A DNA stretch of 39,130 nucleotides from Kiloniellaceae bacterium (GTDB taxonomy: Bacteria; Pseudomonadota; Alphaproteobacteria; Kiloniellales; J153): positions 1-39,130 of the forward strand of contig JAJFGL010000025.1 of NCBI GenBank assembly GCA_021776135.1, read 5' to 3'. This document shows positions 1 to 8,306 of the stretch, in pieces. Within the stretch, counting starts at the first letter, position 1; the number at the start of each line of letters is the position of its first letter. The notes below the pieces were generated by a model that saw only the letters and a program-made list of their open reading frames with translations, searched no databases and was not told the DNA's origin. The position numbers and the translations under genes are program-made.

Positions 1-138
1 GTCGAGCGTTTCTTCAACAAACTCAAACATTTCCGCGCTGTCGCCACACGCTATGACAAGCGCGACGACAACTATCTCGCCTCCGTTAAACTTGCTTCAC
101 TGCGAATATGGCTTCGATTTAATGAGTCGGTGACCTAG
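1..138 (+). CDS. IS5-family transposase, C-terminal end (cut by window edge)
   Basis: Frame 1 is open from the first base to a TAG at 136-138 and encodes 45 residues. They include VERFFNKLKHFR, RYDKRDDNY and LASLRIWLRF, the typical tail of IS5-group DDE transposases, where the E of VERFF is the last residue of the DDE triad. The rest of the gene lies outside the window. Its stop codon is part of the CTAG that begins the 34-bp inverted repeat at 135-168, so the gene ends exactly where the foldback element starts. Family assignment rests on recognising the tail; the subgroup cannot be told from this fragment. Confidence 0.8.
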   Translation, partial: VERFFNKLKHFRAVATRYDKRDDNYLASVKLASLRIWLRFNESVT

Positions 139-402
139 AGCGTTTTCCGACCATACGGACCCATTCGACCGGTATTTCGCGTCTGCTGGCCAGGCGCGGC
201 CCGCGCCGCGGTCTCAATGACCGCAAGCGGGCCGCAACGACGTCCAGCGGGCGCGAAATACCGGCCTCCGGTGGGCCATATCCGTCCATCGGCGTCGCTC
301 CGCCGCTTGCCCGATGCCCCGCATCGCGCGGCGCGCCGCAGCTTAACCGAGTGAACGGATATGGCCCATCGAATGGGTCCGTATGGTCGGAAAACGCTCT
401 AG
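135..402. repeat. 268-bp three-armed foldback (inverted-repeat) element
   Basis: The outer arms 135-168 and 369-402 are perfect 34-bp inverted repeats that both end in CTAG. Directly inside lie two further palindromic arms. Arm A pairs 169-181 with 252-264 (13 bp perfect) and contains nested pairs 196-204/227-235 and 208-213/219-224. Arm B pairs 272-285 with 355-368 (14 bp perfect) and contains 312-317/321-326. The arms abut without gaps at 168/169 and 368/369, so a single strand could fold into a three-way junction. There is no convincing ORF inside. It may be a MITE-like element mobilised by an IS5-type transposase, for which CTAG or YTAR would be a usual target site (inference). The stop codons of both flanking genes lie in its terminal CTAG. 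Confidence 0.85.
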
Positions 403-917
403 CCGAGTTCCCGTGGCCGCAGGAAGTGGGTCAGGCGGCCCTGGCCGGGATCGATATCAAGCCAGGACGCGGTCTCGAAGATCAGAACGGCGAGCCCGGC
501 GGTGGGAAAGCCGCCCGCCAGGCCCCTGAGTGCGCCGGGGTCGGAATCCGCTCCGCTGAGCGCCCCCGCTAACCATTCCAGGCCTGGGTTATGACCGACC
601 AACAACACCGTGCCGGCCGCGTAATCGGCCCGGCGCACGCTGTCCAACAACACCCCGGGCGCGGCCAAGTACAGGGCGCGGCCGATTTCCACCCGCGGCG
701 CGACCGATAGCTCGGGCGCGGCCAAATCCCAGGTTTGGCGCGCCCGCCTGGCTTTGGAACACAAGACCAGATCGGGGTTTAGCCCCAGACCCGCCATGGC
801 TCGGCCCATGCGCGCCGCGTCTTCGGTCCCGCGCGGGGTCAGGGCGCGCTCGAAATCGCCCAGGCCAGGGCCGGCCTGGCCCGCCTTGGCGTGCCGTAAC
901 AGGACAAGGGTCTTCAT
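399..917 (-). CDS. sixA: SixA-type phosphohistidine phosphatase (histidine phosphatase family)
   Basis: Encodes 172 aa beginning MKTLVLLRHAKAG. The RHAK motif is the RHG-type nucleophile motif (catalytic His) of the histidine phosphatase superfamily, and a second conserved His appears in LLVGHNPGLE. Length and the LRHAKA start fit the short SixA branch, which in E. coli dephosphorylates a phosphohistidine domain; the substrate here is unknown. I chose the ATG at 917 because GGGAGG sits 6 nt upstream; an in-frame GTG at 929 precedes this Shine-Dalgarno site. The stop codon TAG is supplied by the CTAG end of the foldback element. The gene is divergent from ppk1, 126 bp away. Confidence 0.85.
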   Translation of the reverse strand: MKTLVLLRHAKAGQAGPGLGDFERALTPRGTEDAARMGRAMAGLGLNPDLVLCSKARRARQTWDLAAPELSVAPRVEIGRALYLAAPGVLLDSVRRADYAAGTVLLVGHNPGLEWLAGALSGADSDPGALRGLAGGFPTAGLAVLIFETASWLDIDPGQGRLTHFLRPRELG

Positions 918-1043
918 GGCGCCTCCCACGAGAGTTTGCCCCCGGACTTCGCGGGCGCTAATTTCGTAACGATATCGCTATAGTACCAGGGTACCCATAA
1001 CCGCGCGACCGTGGGGCGGGGTTTAGCGAAGGAGAGACCGGGC

Positions 1044-3233
1044 ATGGCCGAAGCGGCCGGGCGTATAAGTAAAAATGACAAGGGCGACGCGGCCGGCGCC
1101 GCTGGCGCGCCTGGGCCCTTCATGAGCCATGGCGATCCGGCGCGCCTGATAAACCGCGAACTGTCGTGGTTGAAGTTCAACCAGCGGGTCCTCAGCGAAG
1201 CCAGAAATCCCAATCACCCGATCCTGGAGCGGCTGCGCTTTCTGTCGATCTCCTTCGATAATCTCGACGAATTTTATATCGTCCGCATCGCCGGCCTGAA
1301 AGCGCAGGTCGGCGCCGGTATCAAGACCCCCAGCCCCGAAGGGCTGACGCCCGAGCGGCAGCTCGAAGAGATCGCCAAGAACGTGACCATCCTCATGACC
1401 CGCCAGCAAGACATCTGGCGCGGTCTGCGCCAGGAATTGCGCGCCAGCGGCATCGAGGTGCTGCACACGAAAGAGCTGACCGGCGACGAAAAGTCCTGGC
1501 TAACCGCCTACTTCAACGACCGGATATTTCCGGTTCTGACGCCGATCGCCATATCGCCGGCGCATCCTTTTCCGTTCATACCGAACGGCGGTTTTTCCAT
1601 GGCGCTGGAAATGACCGATCCGGATAACAACGAAAAATTCGTGGGGCTTATACCCCTGCCCTCCCAGGTCGAACGCTTTATCCGCCTGCCCGGCAAGGAT
1701 GCCCGTTTCATCCGCATGGAGCAGGTCGTCCGGCTTCATATCGATACCTTATTTCCCGGCATTGAAATAACCGGCATAGGATTTTTCCGGGTCTTGCGCG
1801 ACAGCGACCTCGAAATCGAGGAAGAGGCCGAAGACCTCGTGCGAGTGTTCGAATCGGCCTTGAAGCGCCGGCGCCGGGGCAGCGTAATTCGCTTGACCCT
1901 CGATTCCGACATGCCGGAACACTTGCGCGCTTTCGTACGCGAGGAGCTGGATGTCACGCCCGAGGATATTGTCGTGCTCGACGGCTTGCTCGGCCTGGCG
2001 GACACCAAGCAATTGATTGTCGGCGACCGGCCGGAACTGGTCTTTTCACCGTACAACGCCCGCTTTCCCGAACGCGTGCGCGATTTCGGCGGCGATTGCT
2101 TCGCGGCGATCCGGGCCAAGGACTTCGTCGTCCATCACCCCTACGAAAGTTTCGACGTGGTCGCGCAGTTCATCCGCCAAGCGGCGGGCGACCCGGCGGT
2201 GGTCGCGATCAAACAAACCCTCTACCGGACCGGCGAAAATTCCCCGGTGGTTCAAGCCCTGACCGAAGCGGCGGAGGCGGGCAAGTCGGTCACGGCGCTG
2301 ATCGAACTCAAGGCGCGCTTCGACGAGGAAAGCAATATCCGCTGGGCCCGCAACATGGAACGCGCCGGCGTTCATGTCCTTTACGGTTTCGTATCCTTAA
2401 AGACCCACGCCAAGGTCTCCCTGGTGGTGCGCCGGGAAGGCGATACCCTGCGCTCCTATGTGCATTTAGGCACCGGCAACTATCATGCAGTCACGGCCAA
2501 GATCTATACCGACCTGTCGTTTTTTACCTGCGCGCCCGACTACTGCCGCGACGCCGCGCGCCTGTTCAATTACATGACCGGTTACGCCAGGCCGAAACCG
2601 ATGGAAAAGATCGCGCTCGCGCCCCTGACTCTGCGCGCCAAGCTCTTGAGCCTGATCGAAGAGGAAGCGGGGCACGCCCAGGCCGGCAGGCCGGCGGCCA
2701 TCTGGGCGAAAATGAACTCCCTGGTCGATCCGGCGATCATCGACGCGCTCTATCGCGCCTCCCAGGCCGGGGTCGCGATCGTGCTGGTCGTGCGCGGAAT
2801 TTGTTGTTTGCGGCCTGGCTTAAAAGGCTTGTCGGAAAACATTCGCGTAAAAAGCATCGTCGGCCGGTTCTTGGAGCACAGCCGCATCGCCTGTTTCGGA
2901 GCGGGCCGGGGCCTGCCCGCGCCGGAGGCCAAGGTGTTCATCTCCTCGGCGGATTGGATGCCGCGCAACCTGGACCGGCGGGTCGAAGTTCTGCTACCCA
3001 TTGAGAATCCAACCGTGCATCAGCAGATTCTCGATCAAATCATGGTCGCCAATTTAAACGACGAGGCGCAAAGCTGGATCTTGGATTCCGATGGCGAATA
3101 CACCCACGAACCGGCGGGCAAGAACGCCTTCAGCGCGCACTCTTTCTTTATGACCAATCCCAGCATGTCCGGGCGGGGCAGCGCCTTGAAGAAATCGAAG
3201 AAAATTCCGCGTTTGGTTCCTAAAAAGCATTGA
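1044..3233 (+). CDS. ppk1: Polyphosphate kinase 1
   Basis: Encodes 729 aa, the usual length for Ppk1, which reversibly transfers the gamma phosphate of ATP to polyphosphate. The N-terminal region contains [15 protein letters not shown], the family's opening motif. The two active-site histidines are visible: His455 in [10 protein letters not shown] (counterpart of the E. coli autophosphorylated His435) and His612 in [10 protein letters not shown] (counterpart of His592). The ATG at 1044 is preceded by AAGGAGAG at 1029-1036, so it is preferred over an in-frame GTG at 1011. The exopolyphosphatase gene ppx follows 7 bp later, the classical ppk-ppx arrangement. The 3' end is Lys/Arg-rich ([14 protein letters not shown]). 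Confidence 0.96.
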   Translation: MAEAAGRISKNDKGDAAGAAGAPGPFMSHGDPARLINRELSWLKFNQRVLSEARNPNHPILERLRFLSISFDNLDEFYIVRIAGLKAQVGAGIKTPSPEGLTPERQLEEIAKNVTILMTRQQDIWRGLRQELRASGIEVLHTKELTGDEKSWLTAYFNDRIFPVLTPIAISPAHPFPFIPNGGFSMALEMTDPDNNEKFVGLIPLPSQVERFIRLPGKDARFIRMEQVVRLHIDTLFPGIEITGIGFFRVLRDSDLEIEEEAEDLVRVFESALKRRRRGSVIRLTLDSDMPEHLRAFVREELDVTPEDIVVLDGLLGLADTKQLIVGDRPELVFSPYNARFPERVRDFGGDCFAAIRAKDFVVHHPYESFDVVAQFIRQAAGDPAVVAIKQTLYRTGENSPVVQALTEAAEAGKSVTALIELKARFDEESNIRWARNMERAGVHVLYGFVSLKTHAKVSLVVRREGDTLRSYVHLGTGNYHAVTAKIYTDLSFFTCAPDYCRDAARLFNYMTGYARPKPMEKIALAPLTLRAKLLSLIEEEAGHAQAGRPAAIWAKMNSLVDPAIIDALYRASQAGVAIVLVVRGICCLRPGLKGLSENIRVKSIVGRFLEHSRIACFGAGRGLPAPEAKVFISSADWMPRNLDRRVEVLLPIENPTVHQQILDQIMVANLNDEAQSWILDSDGEYTHEPAGKNAFSAHSFFMTNPSMSGRGSALKKSKKIPRLVPKKH

Positions 3234-3240
3234 TCATCAA

Positions 3241-4755
3241 ATGACACCGGACCCGGCCGAGTTTTCCTCCACCCCCCCGGCGCGCCCCGGCGCTGTGGCC
3301 GTGATCGACATCGGGTCCAATTCGATCCGTCTCGTGGTCTACAAATCCCAAGGCCTCGGCGCGGAGGAGTTGTTCAACGAAAAGGTTCTTTGCGGTCTGG
3401 GGCGCGGACTAGCCAAGACCGGCAAGCTTCATCCTGCCGGCGCCGCGCTGGCGCGCGTTAACCTGGTCCGCTTCACCCGCCTGGCCAAGGCCATGGGGGT
3501 CGCGCGGATCGATTTACTGGCGACCGCCGCCTTGCGCGATGCCAAGGACGGGCCCGCTTTCAAAGCGGAACTGGAAGCCTTGAGTGGCCACCCCGTCCAG
3601 GTGCTCAGCGGCGAGGAGGAGGGCCGTCTTTCCGCGCTTGGCGTGGCTGCGGGGTTTCCCGGCGCCCAGGGCGTCATGGGCGACCTGGGCGGCGGCAGTC
3701 TGGAGCTGGTGGAAATGACCGGGGGGCGGCCGGGGCGCGGCGTCACCCTGCCTCTGGGCTGCCTGAAGCTGATGGATAGCTGCGCCGGGAACGAAACCGC
3801 GACCGCGAGTCAGGTCGATCGCTGCCTTGAGGCGGTCGACTGGCTGGATCAGGTGCGCGGGACCGGCGATTTCTTCGCCGTCGGCGGTTCCTGGCGCAAC
3901 CTGGCGCGGGTCAACATGGCGCAATGCGGCTACCCCCTGCAGGTGGTTCAGGACTATGCCATGGACCCCCAGGAAGTCGACGAACTCGCAACGATCATCG
4001 GCCATCAAAGCAAGTCTTCGTTCGCGCGCATAGACGGCGTGACCAAGGCGCGCCTGGAGATTTTACCGACCGCCGCCATCGTCCTAAGCCGGGTCATGAA
4101 CGCCCTGGCCAGCGAGGCGGTGCGCTTTTCGGCCTTCGGTCTGCGCGAGGGACATATCTTCGACCTTCTGCCCCCCGAGGAACAGGCGCTCGATCCGCTT
4201 CTGACGACCTGCGCCGAGTTCGCCTGGCGCGATTCGCGTTTCGATCACATCGGCGATCCCCTGGTGGCCTGGACCGATCCCTTATTTCCCAAACAAAAAC
4301 CCGGCGCCCGGCGTTTGCGCCGGGCCTCCTGCCTGCTTTCCGATCTGGCATGGCGCGAATACCCCGCCTACCGCGCCAACGACGCCTTGTTCAGGATCTT
4401 GTATTTCCCCTTCGTCGGCTTGAGCCATGCGGGCCGGGTGTTCCTGGGCCTGGCGGCGCACGCCCGCCACGGCGGCCGGCCGGACAGCGAGGTTCTGAGC
4501 CCGTATCGAAGCCTGCTCCCGGCCCAGGACGCCCGCGACGCCCGTGTCCTGGGCCTGGCCCAACGCCTCGCCTATCAGCTTTCGGGCGCGACCCGGGAGG
4601 TTCTGGCTCAATGTTCCCTGGGCTACGATAAAAAACGCAAGCTGCATTTGTTTCTGCCCGCGGACGGCACCATTCCCGCCGGCGACACGGTCATGCGCCG
4701 CCTGGCCGCTCTGGCCGAGGCGCTGGAGGCCAAGGATTTCGTTATCGGCGGCTAA
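3241..4755 (+). CDS. ppx: Exopolyphosphatase (Ppx/GppA family)
   Basis: Encodes 504 aa, about the length of E. coli Ppx (513). The actin-like ATPase-fold signature DIGSNSIRLVVY is at residues 23-34 and GDLGGGSLEL at about 147-156. The second half is long enough for the HD-like C-terminal domain of full-length Ppx proteins. Ppx removes terminal phosphates from polyphosphate, and some family members also act on pppGpp. The gene starts 7 bp after the ppk1 stop with no strong ribosome binding site of its own, so translation is probably coupled to ppk1 (inference). A GppA-type role cannot be excluded. Confidence 0.93.
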   Translation: MTPDPAEFSSTPPARPGAVAVIDIGSNSIRLVVYKSQGLGAEELFNEKVLCGLGRGLAKTGKLHPAGAALARVNLVRFTRLAKAMGVARIDLLATAALRDAKDGPAFKAELEALSGHPVQVLSGEEEGRLSALGVAAGFPGAQGVMGDLGGGSLELVEMTGGRPGRGVTLPLGCLKLMDSCAGNETATASQVDRCLEAVDWLDQVRGTGDFFAVGGSWRNLARVNMAQCGYPLQVVQDYAMDPQEVDELATIIGHQSKSSFARIDGVTKARLEILPTAAIVLSRVMNALASEAVRFSAFGLREGHIFDLLPPEEQALDPLLTTCAEFAWRDSRFDHIGDPLVAWTDPLFPKQKPGARRLRRASCLLSDLAWREYPAYRANDALFRILYFPFVGLSHAGRVFLGLAAHARHGGRPDSEVLSPYRSLLPAQDARDARVLGLAQRLAYQLSGATREVLAQCSLGYDKKRKLHLFLPADGTIPAGDTVMRRLAALAEALEAKDFVIGG

Positions 4756-4766
4756 GACTAAAAATT

Positions 4767-5315
4767 TTAGAGCCGGGCGTTGGCTTCCTCGAAGCGGCGC
4801 AGGGCGTTCTGCGGGTCCAGGTCCTGCTCCTCGAGGGTCTCGGGATCCCATTCGCTGCGCCCCGGCGCGAAAAAATCGCCCCCATAAATGTGGATCGTGC
4901 CGGTCAAGCGCGGAATCGGATTGGTCACCGAATGGATGATGTCGCGCCCCAGGGGCGCGGCGTCCCCGGCCCGCAAGTCCTTGGCCCCCGCCGCCTCGAC
5001 CCGGCCCTGGCCGCCGCCGGGAACCCGGCGCCAAAAAATATTGTCCTCGCGCCCGGTATAAACGGCGATAACGGCCCAGATATTGTGGTTGTGGGGCGGA
5101 ATCGTCATGTAGGGCGCCCAGACAATGTTCAGAATTGTCAGCTTCGGCGTGTGATGGAGCTTTTGAATTACCGCCCGCTTGGGCGCGCCCAGCGCCTTCA
5201 TCACGGCGGCGGAATCGCCGACCGCCCGGCGCGCGATCTCGCGCACCGCCTTGGTGCCCGGATCCTCGGCCATGGCCGTCTGACAATCCTCGATTAAACG
5301 CCCGGCCTCGAACAT
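4767..5315 (-). CDS. Cupin-fold protein, cysteine-dioxygenase-like (putative metal-binding)
   Basis: Encodes 182 aa. Residues 73-80 read PPHNHNIW, a cupin motif 1 with His75 and His77 and a possible acidic ligand in GRED (Glu90). A second His (His128) in RDIIHSVTNP matches cupin motif 2. This is the pattern of the predicted metal-dependent double-stranded beta-helix proteins related to cysteine dioxygenase, which use three His around Fe(II). The substrate is unknown. The ATG at 5315 is preceded by GAGGAGGG and fits the family; the ORF stays open 30 codons further but without a better start. The gene is divergent from the channel gene at 5380 (64 bp between starts) and converges on ppx. Confidence 0.75.
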   Translation of the reverse strand: MFEAGRLIEDCQTAMAEDPGTKAVREIARRAVGDSAAVMKALGAPKRAVIQKLHHTPKLTILNIVWAPYMTIPPHNHNIWAVIAVYTGREDNIFWRRVPGGGQGRVEAAGAKDLRAGDAAPLGRDIIHSVTNPIPRLTGTIHIYGGDFFAPGRSEWDPETLEEQDLDPQNALRRFEEANARL

Positions 5316-5379
5316 GATGTCGCCCTCCTCTATGGGATCATGGTAAGCATGTCCCGAAATCGGGGAAAGGCCTGACGCA

Positions 5380-5829
5380 ATGCTGCAAGCTTGGCTCATC
5401 GCCATCGCGCTGGTGGTCGTGACGGTGGTGATACACTACGAATCCCTGCGGCTGCTCTCCGGCCACCTGGAGGCCCTGAAGCTTCCCGTGCGGGTGCGGG
5501 TGCGCATGATTCTGGTGCTGCTGGCTATCTTCGCGACCCATATCGCCGAGGTGCTGATCTTCGCCGCCGGTTTCATGTTCGCCTCCCATGTTCTGGGTCT
5601 GGGCACCTTGGTGGGCGATGTGGGGCCGGTGTTCCGGGACTTCGTTTACTTTTCGGTTTCCAGCTATACCTCGCTCGGGCTCGGCGACATTTTTCCGACC
5701 GGGGGCTTGCGCCTGCTCACCGGGATCGAGGCCCTGATCGGCCTTTTGATGATCACCTGGTCGGCCTCCTTCACCTTCCTCTACATGCAAAAATTCTGGC
5801 GCCTGGGCCGCGCGGACGGCGATGCCTAA
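5380..5829 (+). CDS. Two-TM potassium-channel-like membrane protein
   Basis: Encodes 149 aa with a hydrophobic segment at about 1-20, a second at about 43-68 and a third at about 113-136. Between the last two lies a pore-loop-like segment with the selectivity-filter signature TSLGLGD at 97-103, comparable to TxGYGD of K+ channels. There is no regulatory RCK domain, so it is a minimal channel of the Ion_trans_2 type. The ion selectivity is inferred from the filter only. The ATG at 5380 follows GGGGAAAGG at a suitable distance. Its 3' end overlaps the M23 peptidase gene on the opposite strand by 4 bp. Confidence 0.75.
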   Translation: MLQAWLIAIALVVVTVVIHYESLRLLSGHLEALKLPVRVRVRMILVLLAIFATHIAEVLIFAAGFMFASHVLGLGTLVGDVGPVFRDFVYFSVSSYTSLGLGDIFPTGGLRLLTGIEALIGLLMITWSASFTFLYMQKFWRLGRADGDA

Positions 5830-6914
5830 GGCAGGTCGATTTCGCGCGCCGCCTCGATAACCAGGTCTCCTTGCCGCATGACCCGGTAGTCGCCCCGGTA
5901 GGCGCCGGGCGGCCAAGTCACGCCGCGCCGCTTGCGGCCGGCGTAGCGCAGGGATTGCGCCTTGTTTTTTGGCAGCTTGCCCGACCACTCGGCCAGGGTC
6001 TGGCCGTCCGGGCCGGTCAGGCGGATTTCCTCCCGGTCCCCGGCTTGCAGACCGTAGGCTGCGGCCCAGAAGACCAGGGCCGGGGCAAGGCCCCCCGGCG
6101 CGGCCGGCTTTTTGAGTCCCAGGGTGCTGGATAAATCGACCGCCCCGGCGGCGAAGCCCGCGTCCAGAAGGCCGCCGGCGCGGTAAGCCAGGGCGGCTTG
6201 CGCCTCGGCCGTCCACAGCGGCGTCCCGCCCGACCCGCAGCCGCTTTCGGGCGCCCGGCCGGTGAAGGGATCGCGAACGAGATCGTTTTGGGTCACGCCG
6301 AAATGCAGATGCGGAAATTCGGTCTTGCCCGAAAGCCCGATGAGGCCGAGGCGGGCGCCGGTCTCCACCCACTGCCCCGGTTTGACCGCGATGCTGCCTT
6401 TTCGCATGTGGCTGTATTGGCTGCGCCAGCCGCCGCCGTGATCGAGGAGCACGCCGTTCCCGGCCTCGCGCCCGCGCACCGCTTCTTCCCCGCGCGCGCG
6501 GAAGGAGATATCGGGCTCACCGTCGCGCACCCGCACCACCACCCCCGGCGCCGCCGCCAGAACCGCGACCCCCGCCGCCATGGCCCGCAAGCTGGGCAGC
6601 CTGATATCGATCCCCCGGTGGCCGTTGTAGGTCAGCGTCCCGCAGGTCTGGTCCTTGGCCCCCGGCCCCGCTTCGTGATCGAGATAATTCTGAACCGTGC
6701 AAAGCGCGCCAATCCCGCAATCGACGGGCAGGGCGAAACGCGGCTCTTGCGCGGCCAGAGCCGCCGGCGCCGCTAGAACGGCGAGAAAAATCAGGCTCAG
6801 GCGCGGCGGCCCGATTTTAAGAGGCCTTGGCCTGGCTAGGGGAAACCGGCACCAGGCGCAGCTTGCGGCCCTCGACCGCCAGGGCCAGCTCGCCGCGTTT
6901 GAGGGCCAGGGCAT
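5826..6914 (-). CDS. Secreted M23-family (LytM-type) metallopeptidase; start unresolved
   Basis: The protein shows NGHRGIDIRLP and, later, HLHFGV, the HxxxD and HxH zinc-binding motifs of M23 peptidoglycan endopeptidases. LSLIFLAVLAAPAALAAQE looks like an export signal, so the enzyme should act in the periplasm. The start is a problem. The first in-frame ATG (6914) lies 98 bp inside rnd and would put an unnatural Trp/Arg/Ser-rich stretch in front of the signal peptide. No ATG, GTG or TTG occurs in frame between the rnd stop (6817-6819) and the hydrophobic core; only ATC at 6815 or CTG at 6800 are available. The true start is probably near 6800-6815, directly behind rnd. The C-terminal third has no domain that I recognise. 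Confidence 0.8.
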   Translation of the reverse strand: MPWPSNAASWPWRSRAASCAWCRFPLARPRPLKIGPPRLSLIFLAVLAAPAALAAQEPRFALPVDCGIGALCTVQNYLDHEAGPGAKDQTCGTLTYNGHRGIDIRLPSLRAMAAGVAVLAAAPGVVVRVRDGEPDISFRARGEEAVRGREAGNGVLLDHGGGWRSQYSHMRKGSIAVKPGQWVETGARLGLIGLSGKTEFPHLHFGVTQNDLVRDPFTGRAPESGCGSGGTPLWTAEAQAALAYRAGGLLDAGFAAGAVDLSSTLGLKKPAAPGGLAPALVFWAAAYGLQAGDREEIRLTGPDGQTLAEWSGKLPKNKAQSLRYAGRKRRGVTWPPGAYRGDYRVMRQGDLVIEAAREIDLP

Positions 6915-7989
6915 CCTGGCCGAAGATATCGAAGCGCCAGCCTTTCAGGGCCGGAACCTGCGCCTGGTCGTCGGCGGCGATGGCCTCCAGGTCGGCGGTG
7001 TTGGCGACCAGCTTTTGCGCGACCTCGTGGTCCTCGCACTTCATTTTCAACAGCACTTTCAAGAGCTCCATGATGGGCCCGACACCGGCCGGTCGTTCGG
7101 GGCGCGGCGGCACGCTCGGGCACTCGGCCGCCGGTACGGCTTGACCCTCGGCGACCGCCTTGAGGATTTCCTGGCCGATGCGCCCCTGGGCCAGTTCGCG
7201 CGACAGCCCGCGGGTGCGGGCCAGGTCCTCGGCCCCGGCCGGATGATGGGCCGCGATATCGAACAACTGCTCGTCGCGTATGACCCGGTTGCGCGGCACG
7301 TCGCGGCGCTGGGCTTCGCTCTCGCGCCAGGCGGCGAGGGCGCGCAGGATCGCCAGGTAGCGCGGCCCGGTGGAGCGGGTCTTGAGCCGCCGCCAAGCGG
7401 TTTCCGGCAGCAACTGGTAAGTCTTGGGCGCGGTCAGGACCGCCATTTCCTCGTCCAGCCACGCGCTTCGGCCGTTGACTTCCAGAAGCCGGTGCAACTT
7501 CTCGTACACTGGCCGCAGGTGGATGACGTCGGCGAGGGCATAATCGACCTGGCGCTGCTTCAAGGGCCGGCGCGACCAATCGGCGAAGCGCGACGACTTG
7601 TCGATCCTGGCCCCGTCGATCTTGCGCACCAGGGTGTCGTAGCCCACCGATTCCCCAAAGCCGCAGACCATGGCCGCCACCTGGGTATCGAAGATCGGCG
7701 CCGGCAAGGCGTCCATGAGCAGATAAAAGATTTCCATGTCCTGGCGGGCCGAATGAAAAACCTTCAGAACCTTCTCGTTTTTCATCATCTCGAACAGCGG
7801 CGTCAGATCCATCCCCGGCGCCAGGGGATCGATCCCGACCGCCTCGTCCGGGGTGCCGACCTGGACCAGGCACAGCTTCGGCCAGTAAGTCGAATCGCGC
7901 ATGAATTCGGTGTCCACGGCCAGGAACCCGGCCTCGGCCTGGCGGGCGCAAAACGCGGCCAGGGCATCGGTATCGACAATCAAGGTCAT
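6817..7989 (-). CDS. rnd: Ribonuclease D
   Basis: Encodes 390 aa, close to E. coli RNase D (375). The DEDDy exonuclease motifs are visible: VDTEF (Asp26, Glu28), HSARQDME (Asp84) and the ExoIII motif YALAD (Tyr150, Asp154). The remainder is long enough for the HRDC domains of the family. The enzyme trims the 3' ends of tRNA precursors and other structured RNAs. The start is the ATG at 7989 (MTLIVDTDALAAF). The stop codon is immediately followed by the probable start of the M23 peptidase gene, so the two are likely cotranscribed. Confidence 0.93.
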   Translation of the reverse strand: MTLIVDTDALAAFCARQAEAGFLAVDTEFMRDSTYWPKLCLVQVGTPDEAVGIDPLAPGMDLTPLFEMMKNEKVLKVFHSARQDMEIFYLLMDALPAPIFDTQVAAMVCGFGESVGYDTLVRKIDGARIDKSSRFADWSRRPLKQRQVDYALADVIHLRPVYEKLHRLLEVNGRSAWLDEEMAVLTAPKTYQLLPETAWRRLKTRSTGPRYLAILRALAAWRESEAQRRDVPRNRVIRDEQLFDIAAHHPAGAEDLARTRGLSRELAQGRIGQEILKAVAEGQAVPAAECPSVPPRPERPAGVGPIMELLKVLLKMKCEDHEVAQKLVANTADLEAIAADDQAQVPALKGWRFDIFGQDALALKRGELALAVEGRKLRLVPVSPSQAKAS

Positions 7990-8108
7990 GGCCGGGGGTA
8001 TACACGCAAAGCGGAGACCGCGAAAGCTGAGGGTTGGGCCCCAGTCGAGAAGGAGGGGTCGAAGCGCTTCACCGAGGAAATTTGAGCACCGCCGTCAAAA
8101 AATTTTTA

Positions 8109-8211
8109 GTCACCCCCGCGAAAGCGGGGTCCATGGAGGGATCGAGCTGATGCGCGACACCCGTATGCCGTGACGGCGGCGCCATGGATGCCCGCCTTCG
8201 CGGGCATGACG
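8109..8211. repeat. Pair of REP-like palindromes in inverted orientation
   Basis: The first unit, 8109-8135, contains CCCCCGCGAAAGCGGGG followed by TCCATGG. The second, 8182-8211, is an inverted version reading CCATGGATGCCCGCCTTCGCGGGCAT, split here as CCATGGATGCCCGCC plus TTCGCGGGCATGACG. Each unit is itself a stem-loop around CGCGAA or TTCGCG. This short GTCATGCCCGCGAA-type unit is a common dispersed repeat of proteobacterial genomes. It lies between the start of rnd and marR and could form one long hairpin. Confidence 0.75.
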
Positions 8212-8271
8212 AGCGGTGCTTTGGACGCTCATCCCTTCGCGTGATTCCCCTGAGTATCCTCGAAAGCCCTC

Positions 8272-8302
8272 TTGACAAACCGGCTATATAGGTGCATATA
8301 CA
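8272..8302 (+). promoter_or_regulatory. Predicted marR promoter (leaderless)
   Basis: A perfect TTGACA is at 8272-8277. A 17-bp spacer leads to CATATA at 8295-8300, or 19 bp to TATACA at 8297-8302. Transcription would begin at about 8307, which is the ATG of marR, so the mRNA may have no leader. Consistent with this, no Shine-Dalgarno sequence precedes the ATG. Confidence 0.55.
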
Positions 8303-8304
8303 CT
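8291..8304. promoter_or_regulatory. Putative MarR operator over the marR -10 region
   Basis: The 14-mer GGTGCATATACACT is an imperfect palindrome. It matches the perfect palindrome at 8765-8778 at 10 of 14 positions. Its location over the predicted -10 element would allow autorepression. Confidence 0.45.
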
Positions 8305-8306
8305 CT

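Larger units (their letters stand above)
7990..8306. other. 317-bp intergenic region between rnd and marR
   Basis: No gene was found here. It holds the pair of REP-like palindromes at 8109-8211 and the promoter and operator of the marR gene at its right end. Codon-like open stretches in it lack start sites and recognisable product. Confidence 0.6.

Noticed and set aside
4282-5286. A 334-codon minus-strand frame over ppx and the cupin gene
   Set aside because: Overlaps two genes with clear family motifs and itself has low-complexity composition.
6697-8085. A 462-codon plus-strand frame opposite rnd and the M23 gene
   Set aside because: Antisense shadow of RNase D; no recognisable domain and spans the start of a clearly real gene.
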